Assembly: GCF_011761305.1 (NCBI RefSeq) | Contig: NZ_JAAOZC010000005.1 | Span: forward strand, 158,814-222,813 | Origin: Sphingomonas vulcanisoli | Lineage (GTDB): Bacteria; Pseudomonadota; Alphaproteobacteria; Sphingomonadales; Sphingomonadaceae | DNA length: 64,000 nt | Reading direction: 5' to 3' | Shown here: piece after piece, positions 9,986 to 18,244 of the stretch | How positions within the stretch are numbered: position 1 is the stretch's first letter | Layout of the letters: each line of letters begins with the position of its first letter | Program-made: the position numbers and the translations under genes | The notes under the pieces: model-generated | The model's input: the letters and a program-made list of their open reading frames with translations, nothing else | Told to the model about the DNA's origin: nothing | Database searches by the model: none

Positions 9986-10714
9986 ATGGCGACGCTGGCG
10001 GTCTACAGTTCCAAGGGCGGTGTCGGCAAAACCAGCCTGGCGGTAAATCTGGCCTGGGCGGCGGCGGTGCTCTCCAGCCGCAAGACCCTGCTCTGGGATC
10101 TCGACGCGCAAGCCGCGGCGAGCTTCATCCTCTGCCCCAACCGCAAGAACGCGCGCGACGCCAGCGAGGTGATCGAGCGCGATGTGGCCCCCGAAAAGGC
10201 GATCGTCGAGACCCGCATCGCTGGCCTCGATCTCCTCCCCGCCGATGCGACGCTGCGCACGCTCGATCTGCAATTCGCCGAGATCGACGCCAAGAAACGA
10301 CTGCGCAAGATCGGCGATATCCTCGCCAAAAGCTATGACCGGATCATCATCGATTGCCCGCCGGGCCTCGGCCTCACCGCCGAGCAGGTGATTCGCGGCG
10401 CCAACCTGATCCTGCTGCCGATGATCCCGTCGACGCTTTCGACGCGGGCGGCCGACGAGCTGCGCGCACACCTCGATGCCCGCAAGAATGCGCCGCCGGT
10501 GTTGCCGGTGTTCAACCTCGTCGACCGCCGCCGCGGCGCGCACCGCGATGCCATCGCGGCGGCGCCGGACCAGCCCGCGATCCCGATGGCGACGGCGATG
10601 GAGCAAATGGCCGACCGGCACGCGCCGCTTGGCGCTTATGCCCCGAAGAGCCCGGCGGCGATCGCGATCGCAGACTTGTGGCGGGTGGTGGAGCGGCGTT
10701 TGGTAAAGGGCTGA
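9986..10714 (+). CDS. ParA/MinD-family ATPase, orphan
   Basis: A 242-residue deviant Walker ATPase. [10 protein letters not shown] at residues 8-17 is the signature with the extra lysine, DLDAQA is the switch region, and [10 protein letters not shown] is Walker B. Proteins of this size use ATP-dependent dimerisation on DNA or membrane to position cargo, including chromosomes, plasmids and protein clusters. No parB-like gene or parS-like repeat is visible nearby, so this is an orphan whose cargo is unknown. It starts 32 bp after tRNA-Pro, with a GATAAGGA-like ribosome site. A palindromic repeat follows its stop. Confidence 0.85.
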   Translation: MATLAVYSSKGGVGKTSLAVNLAWAAAVLSSRKTLLWDLDAQAAASFILCPNRKNARDASEVIERDVAPEKAIVETRIAGLDLLPADATLRTLDLQFAEIDAKKRLRKIGDILAKSYDRIIIDCPPGLGLTAEQVIRGANLILLPMIPSTLSTRAADELRAHLDARKNAPPVLPVFNLVDRRRGAHRDAIAAAPDQPAIPMATAMEQMADRHAPLGAYAPKSPAAIAIADLWRVVERRLVKG

Positions 10715-10721
10715 CGTCTAT

Positions 10722-10820
10722 AATCCTCCCCCGCCAGGGCGAGGTGGCAGGCGCCAGCCTGACGGAGGGGCGGAAGCGAGACGCCCGCACATGTCATCCT
10801 CCCCTGGCGGGGGAGGATCA
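10722..10820. repeat. Palindromic repeat, CCTCCCCCGCCAGG class
   Basis: AATCCTCCCCCGCCAGGGCG near 10722 and TCATCCTCCCCTGGCGGGGG near 10795 form outer arms around GGCAGGCGCCAGCCTGACGG. It fills the gap between two convergent genes and supplies the stop codon of psd (10818-10820). Confidence 0.8.
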
Positions 10821-11669
10821 AAAGGCCAGCGTTGCGCCCGCGCGCAGATGCTGGTCCGTCTCGATGCCCCCCGCCAGCGCCATGCCTTCCGGCAGCAACA
10901 CGACAATCGTCGAGCCATGCTCGAACCACCCCATATCCATGCCGCGCGCGACCGCCTTACCGACCGCGATCGTGCGCGGCCCGCCCACCCGGATCGCCGC
11001 GCGCGTATCGAGGAAGGTCAGCCTTATGCTCGCCACCAGCACCGCCGCCACCGCGACCAGCACCAGCGGCCGGCCATCGGGCAGGCGGCAGTGGATCGCG
11101 GCGCGTTCGTTTCGGCAAAACAGCCGCTCGACCCGCTTGAGCGCGGGCGTGTTGACGTTCCAGCAATCGCCCGAAATGTAGGTGACGCGCTCCACGATCA
11201 GATCGCAGGGCGCGTGGAAATGGTGGTACATCCCCGCCGTCAGCCGCAGCGTGACGAAGCTGCCGCCCGCCATCGCCGTCGCATCCTTAGCGCTGCCGAG
11301 CAGTTCGCTTAAGGCATAGGGCGCGCCCTTGATCTGGTGGACTTGGTCGCCCGCGATCGGCCCATGCGCGCCGACGATCGCATCGCAAGGGCTGGCAACG
11401 CCCTGCTCCACGAAGCGCCGCGCGCCGGGCTTGAGGCTGCGCGTGAAGCAGGCGTGCATGCTCGGCCACGTCGTCTCGGCAGCGTCGGTGAGATCGACGT
11501 CCGAAAACAGCCGCCACACCGCGATCGACGGGCGCGCCACCCAAGGCCGCTCGATCTTGCTGAACCAGCCGAGAAAGCGCGTCGCCGCCCGCCGCGGGAT
11601 GCGGTTGGTCAACAGGAAGTTGAGTTCCTCGTTCGCCACCATACGCGCGATGCTTCGCCGGACTGTCAC
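10818..11669 (-). CDS. psd: Phosphatidylserine decarboxylase
   Basis: A 283-residue decarboxylase that turns phosphatidylserine into phosphatidylethanolamine at the inner membrane. The N-terminal region FTRSLKPGARR and the RLTAGMYHHFHAPCDL segment with the catalytic-triad histidine are typical. The self-cleavage site that yields the pyruvoyl prosthetic group is HGST near residue 251 (FEHGSTIVVLLP); LGST is more common, with cleavage before Ser. It is head-to-head with the aminotransferase gene, leaving a 33-bp promoter region. With pmtA nearby it defines a PE-to-PC supply locus. Confidence 0.93.
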   Translation of the reverse strand: MTVRRSIARMVANEELNFLLTNRIPRRAATRFLGWFSKIERPWVARPSIAVWRLFSDVDLTDAAETTWPSMHACFTRSLKPGARRFVEQGVASPCDAIVGAHGPIAGDQVHQIKGAPYALSELLGSAKDATAMAGGSFVTLRLTAGMYHHFHAPCDLIVERVTYISGDCWNVNTPALKRVERLFCRNERAAIHCRLPDGRPLVLVAVAAVLVASIRLTFLDTRAAIRVGGPRTIAVGKAVARGMDMGWFEHGSTIVVLLPEGMALAGGIETDQHLRAGATLAF

Positions 11670-11702
11670 AATTGCTTCTCCGCGCCCCGGTTATGATGGA
11701 TC

Positions 11703-13358
11703 ATGCAGACCCTCCTCTCCCTTCTCGCGCTCGGCACCGTCACGGTCGGCGCCGGCACCGCCGGCCACCGCCGCCTCAAGCTTTCGCGCGCCAAGCACAC
11801 ATCGATGGCCGGCCATCCGCGCTGGTCGCGCCGCATCGCCGCCCAGATCCCGGGCTTCGCCTATGATGAACAGGCCTTCTTCGGCTGCGACGGCGCACCG
11901 GACGAAGTGATTGCCCGCCGCCGCGCCGGGCTCGATCGCCTCGCCACGCTCTATGCCGAACGCTTCCCCAAGGGCCGCGCGCTGACCGCCGAGGCCGCGC
12001 CGGGCATATCGGACCTGCAGTTCACCGGCGCGTACCGCGTGCCCTTCCCGTTCGCGCAGATGGTGCGCGGCAAGCTGGGCGTCGGCGGCTTCGCCGAACG
12101 ATCGGAAGGCGTGCAGGTCTGGGATGTGGACGGCAACGCCTTCTACGATCTCACCGGCTCGTACGGCGTTAACCTGCTCGGCACCGATGCCTATAAGGGC
12201 ATGATCGCCGATGCCGTCGAACAGGTCGGCGATCTCGGTCCCTTCCTCGGCGCATTGCACCCGATCGTTGCAGACAATGTCGCGCGATTGAAGGCGCTGA
12301 CCGGGCTGGACGAGGTCAGTTTCCACATGTCGGGCACCGAGGCGGTGATGCAGGCGGTGCGGCTGGCGCGCTATCATACCGGCCGCAGCCATCTCGTGCG
12401 GTTCTGCGGCGCCTATCATGGCTGGTGGGGCGATGTGCAGCCCGGCATCGGCAACCCCGTTCCCGCCGACGGCACATACACGCTGAGCGAGATGAGCGAG
12501 CGCACGCTCGGCATCCTGGAGACCAAGCGCAACATCGCCTGCGTGCTGATCAACCCGCTGCAGGCGCTCCACCCCAACGGCGGCGCGCCCTCGGACAATC
12601 AGCTCGTCGATGGCGGTCGCCGCGCCGGCGGCACCGAGCGGGAAGCCTATGCCGAATGGCTGCGGGAGCTCGCGGCGGTGTGCCGGCGGCGCGGCATCGT
12701 CCTGATCCTCGACGATGTCTTCACCGGCTTCCGTCTGGCCAAGGGTGGGGCGGCCGAATATTTCGGGATCGCGCCCGATATGATCACCTATGGCAAGACG
12801 CTGGGCGGCGGGCTGCCGATCGGCGCGCTGGTCGGCAAGGCGGCGCTGATGCGCCGCTACAATCCCGATCGCCCGCTCGATATCTGCTTCGCGCGCGGCA
12901 CCTTCAATTCGCACCCTTATGTGATGGCGGCGATGAACGGCTTCCTTCGCCATATCGAGGGTCCCGAGGGCGCCAAGCTCTACGACGGCCTCGACATTTG
13001 CTGGAACATGCGCGCCGCGCGGATGACTGCGGCGCTGGCGGCGGCGGGCGTGCCGGTTCGCGTCGCGCACCTCAGCTCGATCTGGACAGTGCTCTATGAT
13101 GTGCCGTCGCGCTTCAACTGGATGCTGCAATATTATCTCCGCGCCGAAGGGCTGCTGCTGAGCTGGGTGGGCACGGGGCGGATCATATTCAGCCTCAACT
13201 ATACGGATGCGGACTTCGACGAGGTGGTCGCGCGGTTCGTGCGCGCGTGCCAGGCGATGCAGGCGGACGGCTGGTGGTGGCACGATGCCAAGGCGACCAA
13301 CAAGACATTGCGCCGGGCTGTGATGCGGGAGGCTTTGGCGAAGCGGTTGGGACGGTAA
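11703..13358 (+). CDS. PLP-dependent class III aminotransferase, membrane-anchored N-terminus
   Basis: A 551-residue fold-type I PLP enzyme related to glutamate-1-semialdehyde aminomutase. It has FHMSGTEAVMQAVRLAR, a DDVFTGFR acid region, and the PLP lysine in TYGKTLGGGLPIG (near residue 365). An extra stretch of about 110 residues precedes the catalytic domain and begins with a hydrophobic helix (LLSLLALGTVTVGAGTAG), suggesting membrane association. The substrate is not known. Its place between psd and pmtA suggests amino-lipid metabolism, which is inference. hemL function is unlikely given the extension and context. Confidence 0.75.
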   Translation: MQTLLSLLALGTVTVGAGTAGHRRLKLSRAKHTSMAGHPRWSRRIAAQIPGFAYDEQAFFGCDGAPDEVIARRRAGLDRLATLYAERFPKGRALTAEAAPGISDLQFTGAYRVPFPFAQMVRGKLGVGGFAERSEGVQVWDVDGNAFYDLTGSYGVNLLGTDAYKGMIADAVEQVGDLGPFLGALHPIVADNVARLKALTGLDEVSFHMSGTEAVMQAVRLARYHTGRSHLVRFCGAYHGWWGDVQPGIGNPVPADGTYTLSEMSERTLGILETKRNIACVLINPLQALHPNGGAPSDNQLVDGGRRAGGTEREAYAEWLRELAAVCRRRGIVLILDDVFTGFRLAKGGAAEYFGIAPDMITYGKTLGGGLPIGALVGKAALMRRYNPDRPLDICFARGTFNSHPYVMAAMNGFLRHIEGPEGAKLYDGLDICWNMRAARMTAALAAAGVPVRVAHLSSIWTVLYDVPSRFNWMLQYYLRAEGLLLSWVGTGRIIFSLNYTDADFDEVVARFVRACQAMQADGWWWHDAKATNKTLRRAVMREALAKRLGR

Positions 13359-13359
13359 A

Positions 13360-13473
13360 GCCCCTCCCCTTCAGGGGAGGGGTTTGGGGGTGGGGCCTCT
13401 CCATTGGCACCGTCGCACATGGGATTTGCCGGACTCCCCCACCCCAACCCCTCCCCTGAAGGGGAGGGGCTTT
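13360..13473. repeat. Palindromic repeat, GCCCCTCCCC class
   Basis: AGCCCCTCCCCTTCAGGGGA at 13359-13378 and the inverse at 13452-13473 enclose a variable middle with inverted GGGTTTGGGGGTGGGG / CCCCACCCCAACCC segments. The same design recurs at 61625-61735. It lies between convergent genes and can fold into a strong bidirectional hairpin. Confidence 0.9.
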
Positions 13474-13480
13474 CCCTGCT

Positions 13481-14131
13481 TCACCGCATGGCGATCGCCG
13501 CGTCGTAGCGTTCGCCCTTGAGCAGACGCATCGGCGCGCTCTTATATTGTTTGAAGTCGTTGAACGGATCGGTGATAATCTTGGTCGCCCAGACGATGCC
13601 GGTCGGCACATCGCGGATGAAGAAGAGCTGGAAGGTTCGGAACAGCAGCCCGCCCGCGCCCAGCACCACCCACATCAGCCCGACATGGCGGAGAAAGCCG
13701 ATCGGCCCCGGCAGCGGCGCGAACACGCCCCACAAGGTCGGGTTCAGCACGAGCAGCAAAGGCGACAGCGCCCACAGCGTCATGAAGACGATCTTGCGGG
13801 CGAGATTGTAGCCGACCTTGATCTCCTCCTTATACTGGTGCGTCGCCTGGTTTTCGACGTCATACCCTTTGGGCTCGAAGAAGAAGTGGCCCGCCTGGCG
13901 GCTGGTCATCGCCACGCCCCAGCCGAGCAGCCCGGCCAGCGCCGGATCCTTGAACAGCAGCACATAGGCACCAATGAACGTGCTTGCCGAAAGGAAATGC
14001 AGGCTCTGGTTGATCAGGCAGTGGTGGTAATAGCGGTGATCGTCCCAGCGCTGCTCATCGAGCTGGGCGCGGAATTCGGCGACCTTGGCTTTCGGTTTGC
14101 TGAGATCGGGTTTGGGAAGCGTTGCCATCAT
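13481..14131 (-). CDS. Polytopic membrane protein, possibly DUF962/Mpo1-like
   Basis: A 216-residue protein starting at MMATLPKPDLSKP; the frame stays open further upstream but that part only mirrors pmtA. Predicted helices include SASTFIGAYVLLF, ALAGLLGWGVAM and VFMTLWALSPLLLVLN. The pattern YYHHCLINQSLHF, followed by a glycine-rich helix and GHFFFE, recalls the DUF962/Mpo1 fold, a 2-hydroxy fatty acid dioxygenase family; the match is partial. It lies 5 nt after pmtA on the same strand, so the two are probably co-transcribed and share a lipid role. Confidence 0.65.
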   Translation of the reverse strand: MMATLPKPDLSKPKAKVAEFRAQLDEQRWDDHRYYHHCLINQSLHFLSASTFIGAYVLLFKDPALAGLLGWGVAMTSRQAGHFFFEPKGYDVENQATHQYKEEIKVGYNLARKIVFMTLWALSPLLLVLNPTLWGVFAPLPGPIGFLRHVGLMWVVLGAGGLLFRTFQLFFIRDVPTGIVWATKIITDPFNDFKQYKSAPMRLLKGERYDAAIAMR

Positions 14132-14136
14132 GGCCC

Positions 14137-14769
14137 TCAAATCTTGGTGAAGCGGAGCAGTTCGAAATGGCCAAGCGGCGGCAGCGCGCTGCGCTCGGCC
14201 AGGCGGACCTTGCCGTTGCGCAGCGCCCAGGCGGCGTAGCGTTCGAACGGGAATTCGGTGCGGAAGCCGAGGCGGCTGGTGATCGGCATCAGCAGCTTTT
14301 CGATCCGCCCGCGCAGACCGACGCCCGCGCCGATCCGCGTGGTGATGATGATCTCGCCGCCCTTGCGGACGACCCGCGCGAACTCGTCGAGCGCCTTCTC
14401 GGGATTGGGAACGGCGGTGATGACATATTGCGCGACGACACTGTCGAACGCGCCGTCCTCGAACCGCAGCGCCTCGGCATCCATCACCTCGATCGCCTCG
14501 ACGTTGGGGAGCTTGGCGGCGCGCTCGCGGGCCTTGTCGAGGATCTTGTCCGAGATATCGATGCCGAACAGGCGGCACTGGCGGCCATATTGCGGCAGCG
14601 ACAGGCCGGTGCCGACGCCGACCTCCAGCACGCGCCCGCCGAGGCGATCGGCGGCGGCGATCGCCGCGCTGCGCCCGCGCCGGAACACCGCACCGAAGAC
14701 AAGGTCGTAGATCGGCGCCCAACGGTCGTAAGCCGCTGCGACGTTCCGGGTTTCCATTACAACAGCCAT
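14137..14769 (-). CDS. pmtA: Phosphatidylethanolamine N-methyltransferase (PmtA, Rhodobacter type)
   Basis: A SAM-dependent methyltransferase of about 210 residues that converts PE toward phosphatidylcholine. The N-terminal VAAAYDRWAPIYDLVFG is characteristic of bacterial PmtA, followed by SAM motif I (VLEVGVGTGLSLP) and the acidic loop FGIDISDKIL. Two starts are possible; 14769 is preferred because GGAG lies 7 nt upstream, while 14775 is too close to it. The gene precedes the membrane protein in a two-gene operon and acts downstream of psd biochemically. It lies convergent to the aminotransferase. Confidence 0.88.
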   Translation of the reverse strand: MAVVMETRNVAAAYDRWAPIYDLVFGAVFRRGRSAAIAAADRLGGRVLEVGVGTGLSLPQYGRQCRLFGIDISDKILDKARERAAKLPNVEAIEVMDAEALRFEDGAFDSVVAQYVITAVPNPEKALDEFARVVRKGGEIIITTRIGAGVGLRGRIEKLLMPITSRLGFRTEFPFERYAAWALRNGKVRLAERSALPPLGHFELLRFTKI

Positions 14770-14938
14770 GAACATACTCCGATGACCACAAGAGCATCGG
14801 CTATTTCGGAGACATTATGACTACAATTGGTGGATATTTTTGTGACGAAGCGTCGCGGAACTGAAACCTGTCTGTCCCGAAGCTTTCATGTCGCCGCTGT
14901 ATTGAAGCATCGACGACAACGACGCGAGGATCGAGAGC

Positions 14939-15874
14939 TTGGCTTCCTTGCCGCAATTTCCGACCGTCGCCCGGCGCGATGCCCTTTCCTCCCGTTCAAA
15001 TCCCTTTGCCGGCGTCGATCTGCCCGCCTGGCTCAACGAACCCGAGCCCAAGCCCGAGAAGCGCCAGCGCACCCGCTACCGCACCGTGTGGATTTCCGAC
15101 GTGCATCTCGGCACGTCGGGCTGCAACGCCGATCTGCTGATCGATTTCCTCAAATCGATCGAGTGCGAGACGCTGTATCTGGTCGGCGACATCATCGATG
15201 CCTGGCGGCTGCGCAAGGGCTGGTACTGGCCGCCCAAGCATAACGATGTCGTCCGCCGCGTGCTCAAGATGGCCAAGCATGGCACGCACGTCATTTACGT
15301 CCCCGGCAATCATGACGAATTGCTGCGCGATTATACCGGCCTCGCGTTCGGGGACGTGACGATCGTCAATCAGGTCATCCACGAAACTGCCGACGGGCGC
15401 CGCCTGCTGGTGCTGCATGGCGATCAGTTCGATGGCGTGGTGCTATACCACAAGTGGTTGGCCTTCCTCGGCGACTCTGCCTACGAATTGCTGCTGAAGG
15501 CGAACATCGGGCTCAATTGGGTGCGGCGGAAGTGGGGCCTGCCCTATTGGTCGCTCTCCGCTTATATGAAGAAGCGGGTCAAGAACGCCGTCGCCTTCAT
15601 CTGCAGCTTTGAGGAAGCCGTCGCGCGCGCGGCGGCGGAGGCGCATGTCGATGGCGTGGTCTGCGGCCACATCCATTCAGCCGAGATCCGCCAGTTCGGC
15701 GATGTCACCTATTACAACGACGGCGATTGGGTGGAGAGCTGCACCGCGCTGGTCGAGCATTTCGACGGCGCGATGGAGATCCTGGACTGGGCCGAGAAAA
15801 ACCGCATCGAGGCGATGGCCGGGAAGCAGGGCGAGGTTCATAACTTCAGCAACATCGCCCTAGTGACGACATGA
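14939..15874 (+). CDS. LpxH-like calcineurin-type phosphoesterase (UDP-2,3-diacylglucosamine diphosphatase family)
   Basis: A 311-residue metallophosphoesterase. The blocks ISDVHLG (near residue 52), VGDIIDAW, PGNHDELL, LHGDQFD and CGHIHSAEI give the full set of metal ligands. In Gram-negative bacteria this family removes UMP in lipid A synthesis or acts on related glycolipids. A TTG start at 14939 with GAGG upstream is used; the nearest in-frame ATG upstream runs into a stop. It overlaps the next glycosyltransferase gene by ATGA, so the pair probably acts on one glycolipid. Whether it is the true LpxH or a paralogue cannot be told. Confidence 0.83.
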   Translation: MASLPQFPTVARRDALSSRSNPFAGVDLPAWLNEPEPKPEKRQRTRYRTVWISDVHLGTSGCNADLLIDFLKSIECETLYLVGDIIDAWRLRKGWYWPPKHNDVVRRVLKMAKHGTHVIYVPGNHDELLRDYTGLAFGDVTIVNQVIHETADGRRLLVLHGDQFDGVVLYHKWLAFLGDSAYELLLKANIGLNWVRRKWGLPYWSLSAYMKKRVKNAVAFICSFEEAVARAAAEAHVDGVVCGHIHSAEIRQFGDVTYYNDGDWVESCTALVEHFDGAMEILDWAEKNRIEAMAGKQGEVHNFSNIALVTT

Positions 15875-16920
15875 AGATTGCACTGGTCAGCGATGCCTGG
15901 GCGCCGCAGGTCAACGGCGTCGTCCGGACGCTGGCGACGACGGTCGACCGTCTCCGCAGACGTGGTTACGACATCGAAACGATTACGCCGGACGCCTTCC
16001 GCACCATCCCCTGCCCTTCCTACCCCGAGATACGGCTGGCGCTGGGTTGCGGGCGGGAGGTAGCGCGGCGGCTGAACGGACTCGATGCCGACGCCGTCCA
16101 TATCGCTACCGAAGGCCCGCTCGGCTGGGCGGCGCGGCGCTGGTGCCTGGCGGAGAACAGGCCGTTCACGACCAGCTTCCACACCCGCTTTCCCGATTAT
16201 GTTGCGCTGCGTACTGGGCTTCCGCCGAAATTGTTCTGGCCGATCGTCCGCCACTTTCATGTGCCCGCTGCGCAGATCATGGTTTCGACCGGCACGCTTG
16301 CCGCCGAGCTTGCGGCGAACGGCCTGCCGCACAGCCATCTCTGGTCGCGGGGCGTCGATCTGTCGCTGTTCACGGGGCGGGTCGCGCGCCTGCCCGACCT
16401 CGTCGGCCTGCCCCGCCCCATCCAGCTCTATGTCGGTCGCGTCGCGGTCGAGAAGAATATCGCCGCCTTCCTCGATTGCCCGACGCCCGGCACCAAGGTG
16501 ATCGTCGGCGACGGCCCTGCGCGCGCGCAACTGGAACAGGTTTATCAGAGTGCCCGCTTCCTCGGCGCGCTGCACGGCCCCGCGCTGGCGCAGGCCTATG
16601 CGGCGGCCGATCTGTTCGTTTTCCCGAGCAAGACCGATACGTTCGGCATGGTGATGATCGAGGCGCTGGCCTCGGGCGTGCCGGTCGCGGCCTATCCGGT
16701 TCCCGGCCCGCTCGACGTGATCGGCCGCGACGGATGCGGGCAAGGATCGGCCCCGATCGGCGCGCTCGATCAAGACCTCGGCGTGGCGATCGACCGCGCG
16801 CTGGCCGCGCAGCGCCGCGACTGCATCGCCGAGGGGCGCCGCTATAGCTGGGATGCCTCGACCGACCAGTTTCTCGCGGGACTTGAGCGCCGCCCCGCCC
16901 TCACCCGTCTCGCCGCTTAA
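15871..16920 (+). CDS. GT4-family glycosyltransferase (MgtA/SqdX-like)
   Basis: A 349-residue GT-B enzyme. The N-terminus SDAWAPQVNGVVRTL is typical of the alpha-mannosyl/sulfoquinovosyl lipid transferase group. LYVGRVAVEKNI and VIVGDGPAR form the nucleotide-sugar domain, and PSKTDTFGMVMIEALASG holds the conserved E-x7-E motif. It presumably adds a sugar to a lipid acceptor at the membrane. It is translated with the preceding phosphoesterase through ATGA and overlaps the convergent M24 peptidase gene by 4 nt. Donor and acceptor are unknown. Confidence 0.85.
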   Translation: MKIALVSDAWAPQVNGVVRTLATTVDRLRRRGYDIETITPDAFRTIPCPSYPEIRLALGCGREVARRLNGLDADAVHIATEGPLGWAARRWCLAENRPFTTSFHTRFPDYVALRTGLPPKLFWPIVRHFHVPAAQIMVSTGTLAAELAANGLPHSHLWSRGVDLSLFTGRVARLPDLVGLPRPIQLYVGRVAVEKNIAAFLDCPTPGTKVIVGDGPARAQLEQVYQSARFLGALHGPALAQAYAAADLFVFPSKTDTFGMVMIEALASGVPVAAYPVPGPLDVIGRDGCGQGSAPIGALDQDLGVAIDRALAAQRRDCIAEGRRYSWDASTDQFLAGLERRPALTRLAA

Positions 16921-17618
16921 TCCGGCAGCAGCAGCCGCTCGTAGAAGCCGCCGAATCGGCCATCCGGCGAGACGAGATGCACCTCCAGGATCCAGTGCCG
17001 CGCCTGGCCCAGGCTATCGGGATCGCGCATCCGGCCCGTGTTCGCCGGGCTTACCCTGCCGCCGTCACGCCCGGCTGGGCTGCGCGCATAGGGAAATTCG
17101 CCGACGACATGCCCCGCAATCTGGCCGCCGAAGCGCCAGCCCCGCGCCGCCGCCTCGCGTTCCGCCGCGGCAAACAGATCCGCACCCGTCATATCGGGGC
17201 TGCACGCATACATCTGCCGCAGCCCTTCAAAAACCACTTCCAGATCGGCGACCAGCCGGTGCTTCTCGGGATCGTCACCCACCACATAGCTGCGCCCGAC
17301 GTCGGCCTCCCAATCGCCGAACACCGGGCCGAGATCGAGAAACAGGATATCGTCTTCGGCCACGACGCGATCAGGCGCCGCCTCGCCCGCGATGCAGAGC
17401 GCGTTGACCCCGGCGCGCACCACGCGATCGTGCCAATGATCGGTAACGCCGAAATCGCGCGCGGCGATCGCGAAAATGTCGCGCTCGATCGCCAGCTCGG
17501 TTCGCCCGACAGCGATGATCCCCGCCTCCTCGATCGCATCGAGCAGAGCAAAGGCGCGCGCCTCGGCTGCTTTCAGGCCCTGCAATCGATCGGCGTCATG
17601 GGTCAGGTCCGTCGCCAT
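16917..17618 (-). CDS. M24-family metallopeptidase (Xaa-Pro aminopeptidase-like)
   Basis: A 233-residue protein with only the pita-bread catalytic domain. LFLDLGPVFGDWEADVGRS supplies the two metal aspartates, GHVVGEFPY a histidine, and WILEVHLV a glutamate. It is shorter than classical aminopeptidase P, having no N-terminal domain, and resembles the short M24 proteins common in sphingomonads. Likely a cytoplasmic dipeptidase or prolidase-like enzyme, though loss of peptidase activity in favour of another hydrolase role is possible. It stands alone, convergent to the glycosyltransferase. Confidence 0.8.
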   Translation of the reverse strand: MATDLTHDADRLQGLKAAEARAFALLDAIEEAGIIAVGRTELAIERDIFAIAARDFGVTDHWHDRVVRAGVNALCIAGEAAPDRVVAEDDILFLDLGPVFGDWEADVGRSYVVGDDPEKHRLVADLEVVFEGLRQMYACSPDMTGADLFAAAEREAAARGWRFGGQIAGHVVGEFPYARSPAGRDGGRVSPANTGRMRDPDSLGQARHWILEVHLVSPDGRFGGFYERLLLPD

Positions 17619-17672
17619 GACGCGCTTATTTCACGTCGTCGGCCCGCGATCAAAGCCGTTGCGGCGAAAGGA

Positions 17673-18146
17673 TCAGGACCAGCCCAGCCCGCGCAGCACC
17701 AGCGCCGCCGCCAAGGCGCCCAAAACGACCGTAAACAGCAGCGCGCTGAGCCAGCCAGTCCCCTCGGCGTAAAGCTCGCGGTCGTCGGTCGCTGTCTCCG
17801 TATCGGCTTCAGCTTCGGGACGGCGGCGGACGAGTTCGACCACCGTGGGCGCGGTGAAAGCGCGCGCGGCGGCATCCTCGGCCAGCGGCTGCGCGAAAGC
17901 GAGACCGTAGCTGTCGTCGCGCCGCCACATGATGATGCCGCGCACCGTACCGACGCTGGCCAGCCCAATCGTCACCTCCTGACCCACGCGCAGTTCGGCG
18001 CTGCAGGAGATGCGCGCGCCGGTGATCGAGACATCGCTGACGACGGCGTCCACCGGCCCGCCCGAATCGGCGCGCACGGTGCTGGGCGCGGCGGTCTTGC
18101 GGCGGGTGGCACGGCGCGCTTCGGTCGATCGGCTGGGGGAGGTCAT
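17673..18146 (-). CDS. PilZ-domain protein with C-terminal membrane anchor
   Basis: A 157-residue protein. RRATRRK near residue 11 and DVSITGARI near residue 38 are the RxxxR and D/NxSxxG motifs that bind cyclic di-GMP, so the PilZ domain fills residues 8-100. The C-terminus carries one hydrophobic helix (WLSALLFTVVLGALAAALVL), implying tail anchoring in the inner membrane. It is divergent from the large exopolysaccharide-type gene, 98 bp away, which makes c-di-GMP control of that glycosyltransferase an attractive inference, since PilZ proteins often regulate GT2 synthases. Confidence 0.85.
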   Translation of the reverse strand: MTSPSRSTEARRATRRKTAAPSTVRADSGGPVDAVVSDVSITGARISCSAELRVGQEVTIGLASVGTVRGIIMWRRDDSYGLAFAQPLAEDAAARAFTAPTVVELVRRRPEAEADTETATDDRELYAEGTGWLSALLFTVVLGALAAALVLRGLGWS

Positions 18147-18244
18147 GGCACCGCGATATAGGCCACAGCGGTTGCAGGAGAGTTAAAGCGCATCGCCTTG
18201 CGCGGGGCGGGGGATCACCATAGGAGCGCCGCCGAAAGGATCGC

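Noticed and set aside
11691..13283. A 530-codon frame antisense to the class III aminotransferase
   Set aside because: Shadow of a secure gene; no domain and no ribosome site.
13360..13473. Repeat units considered as a CRISPR array or transposon ends
   Set aside because: Only one pair of inverted arms with a single middle; no tandem spacer-repeat series and no target duplication.
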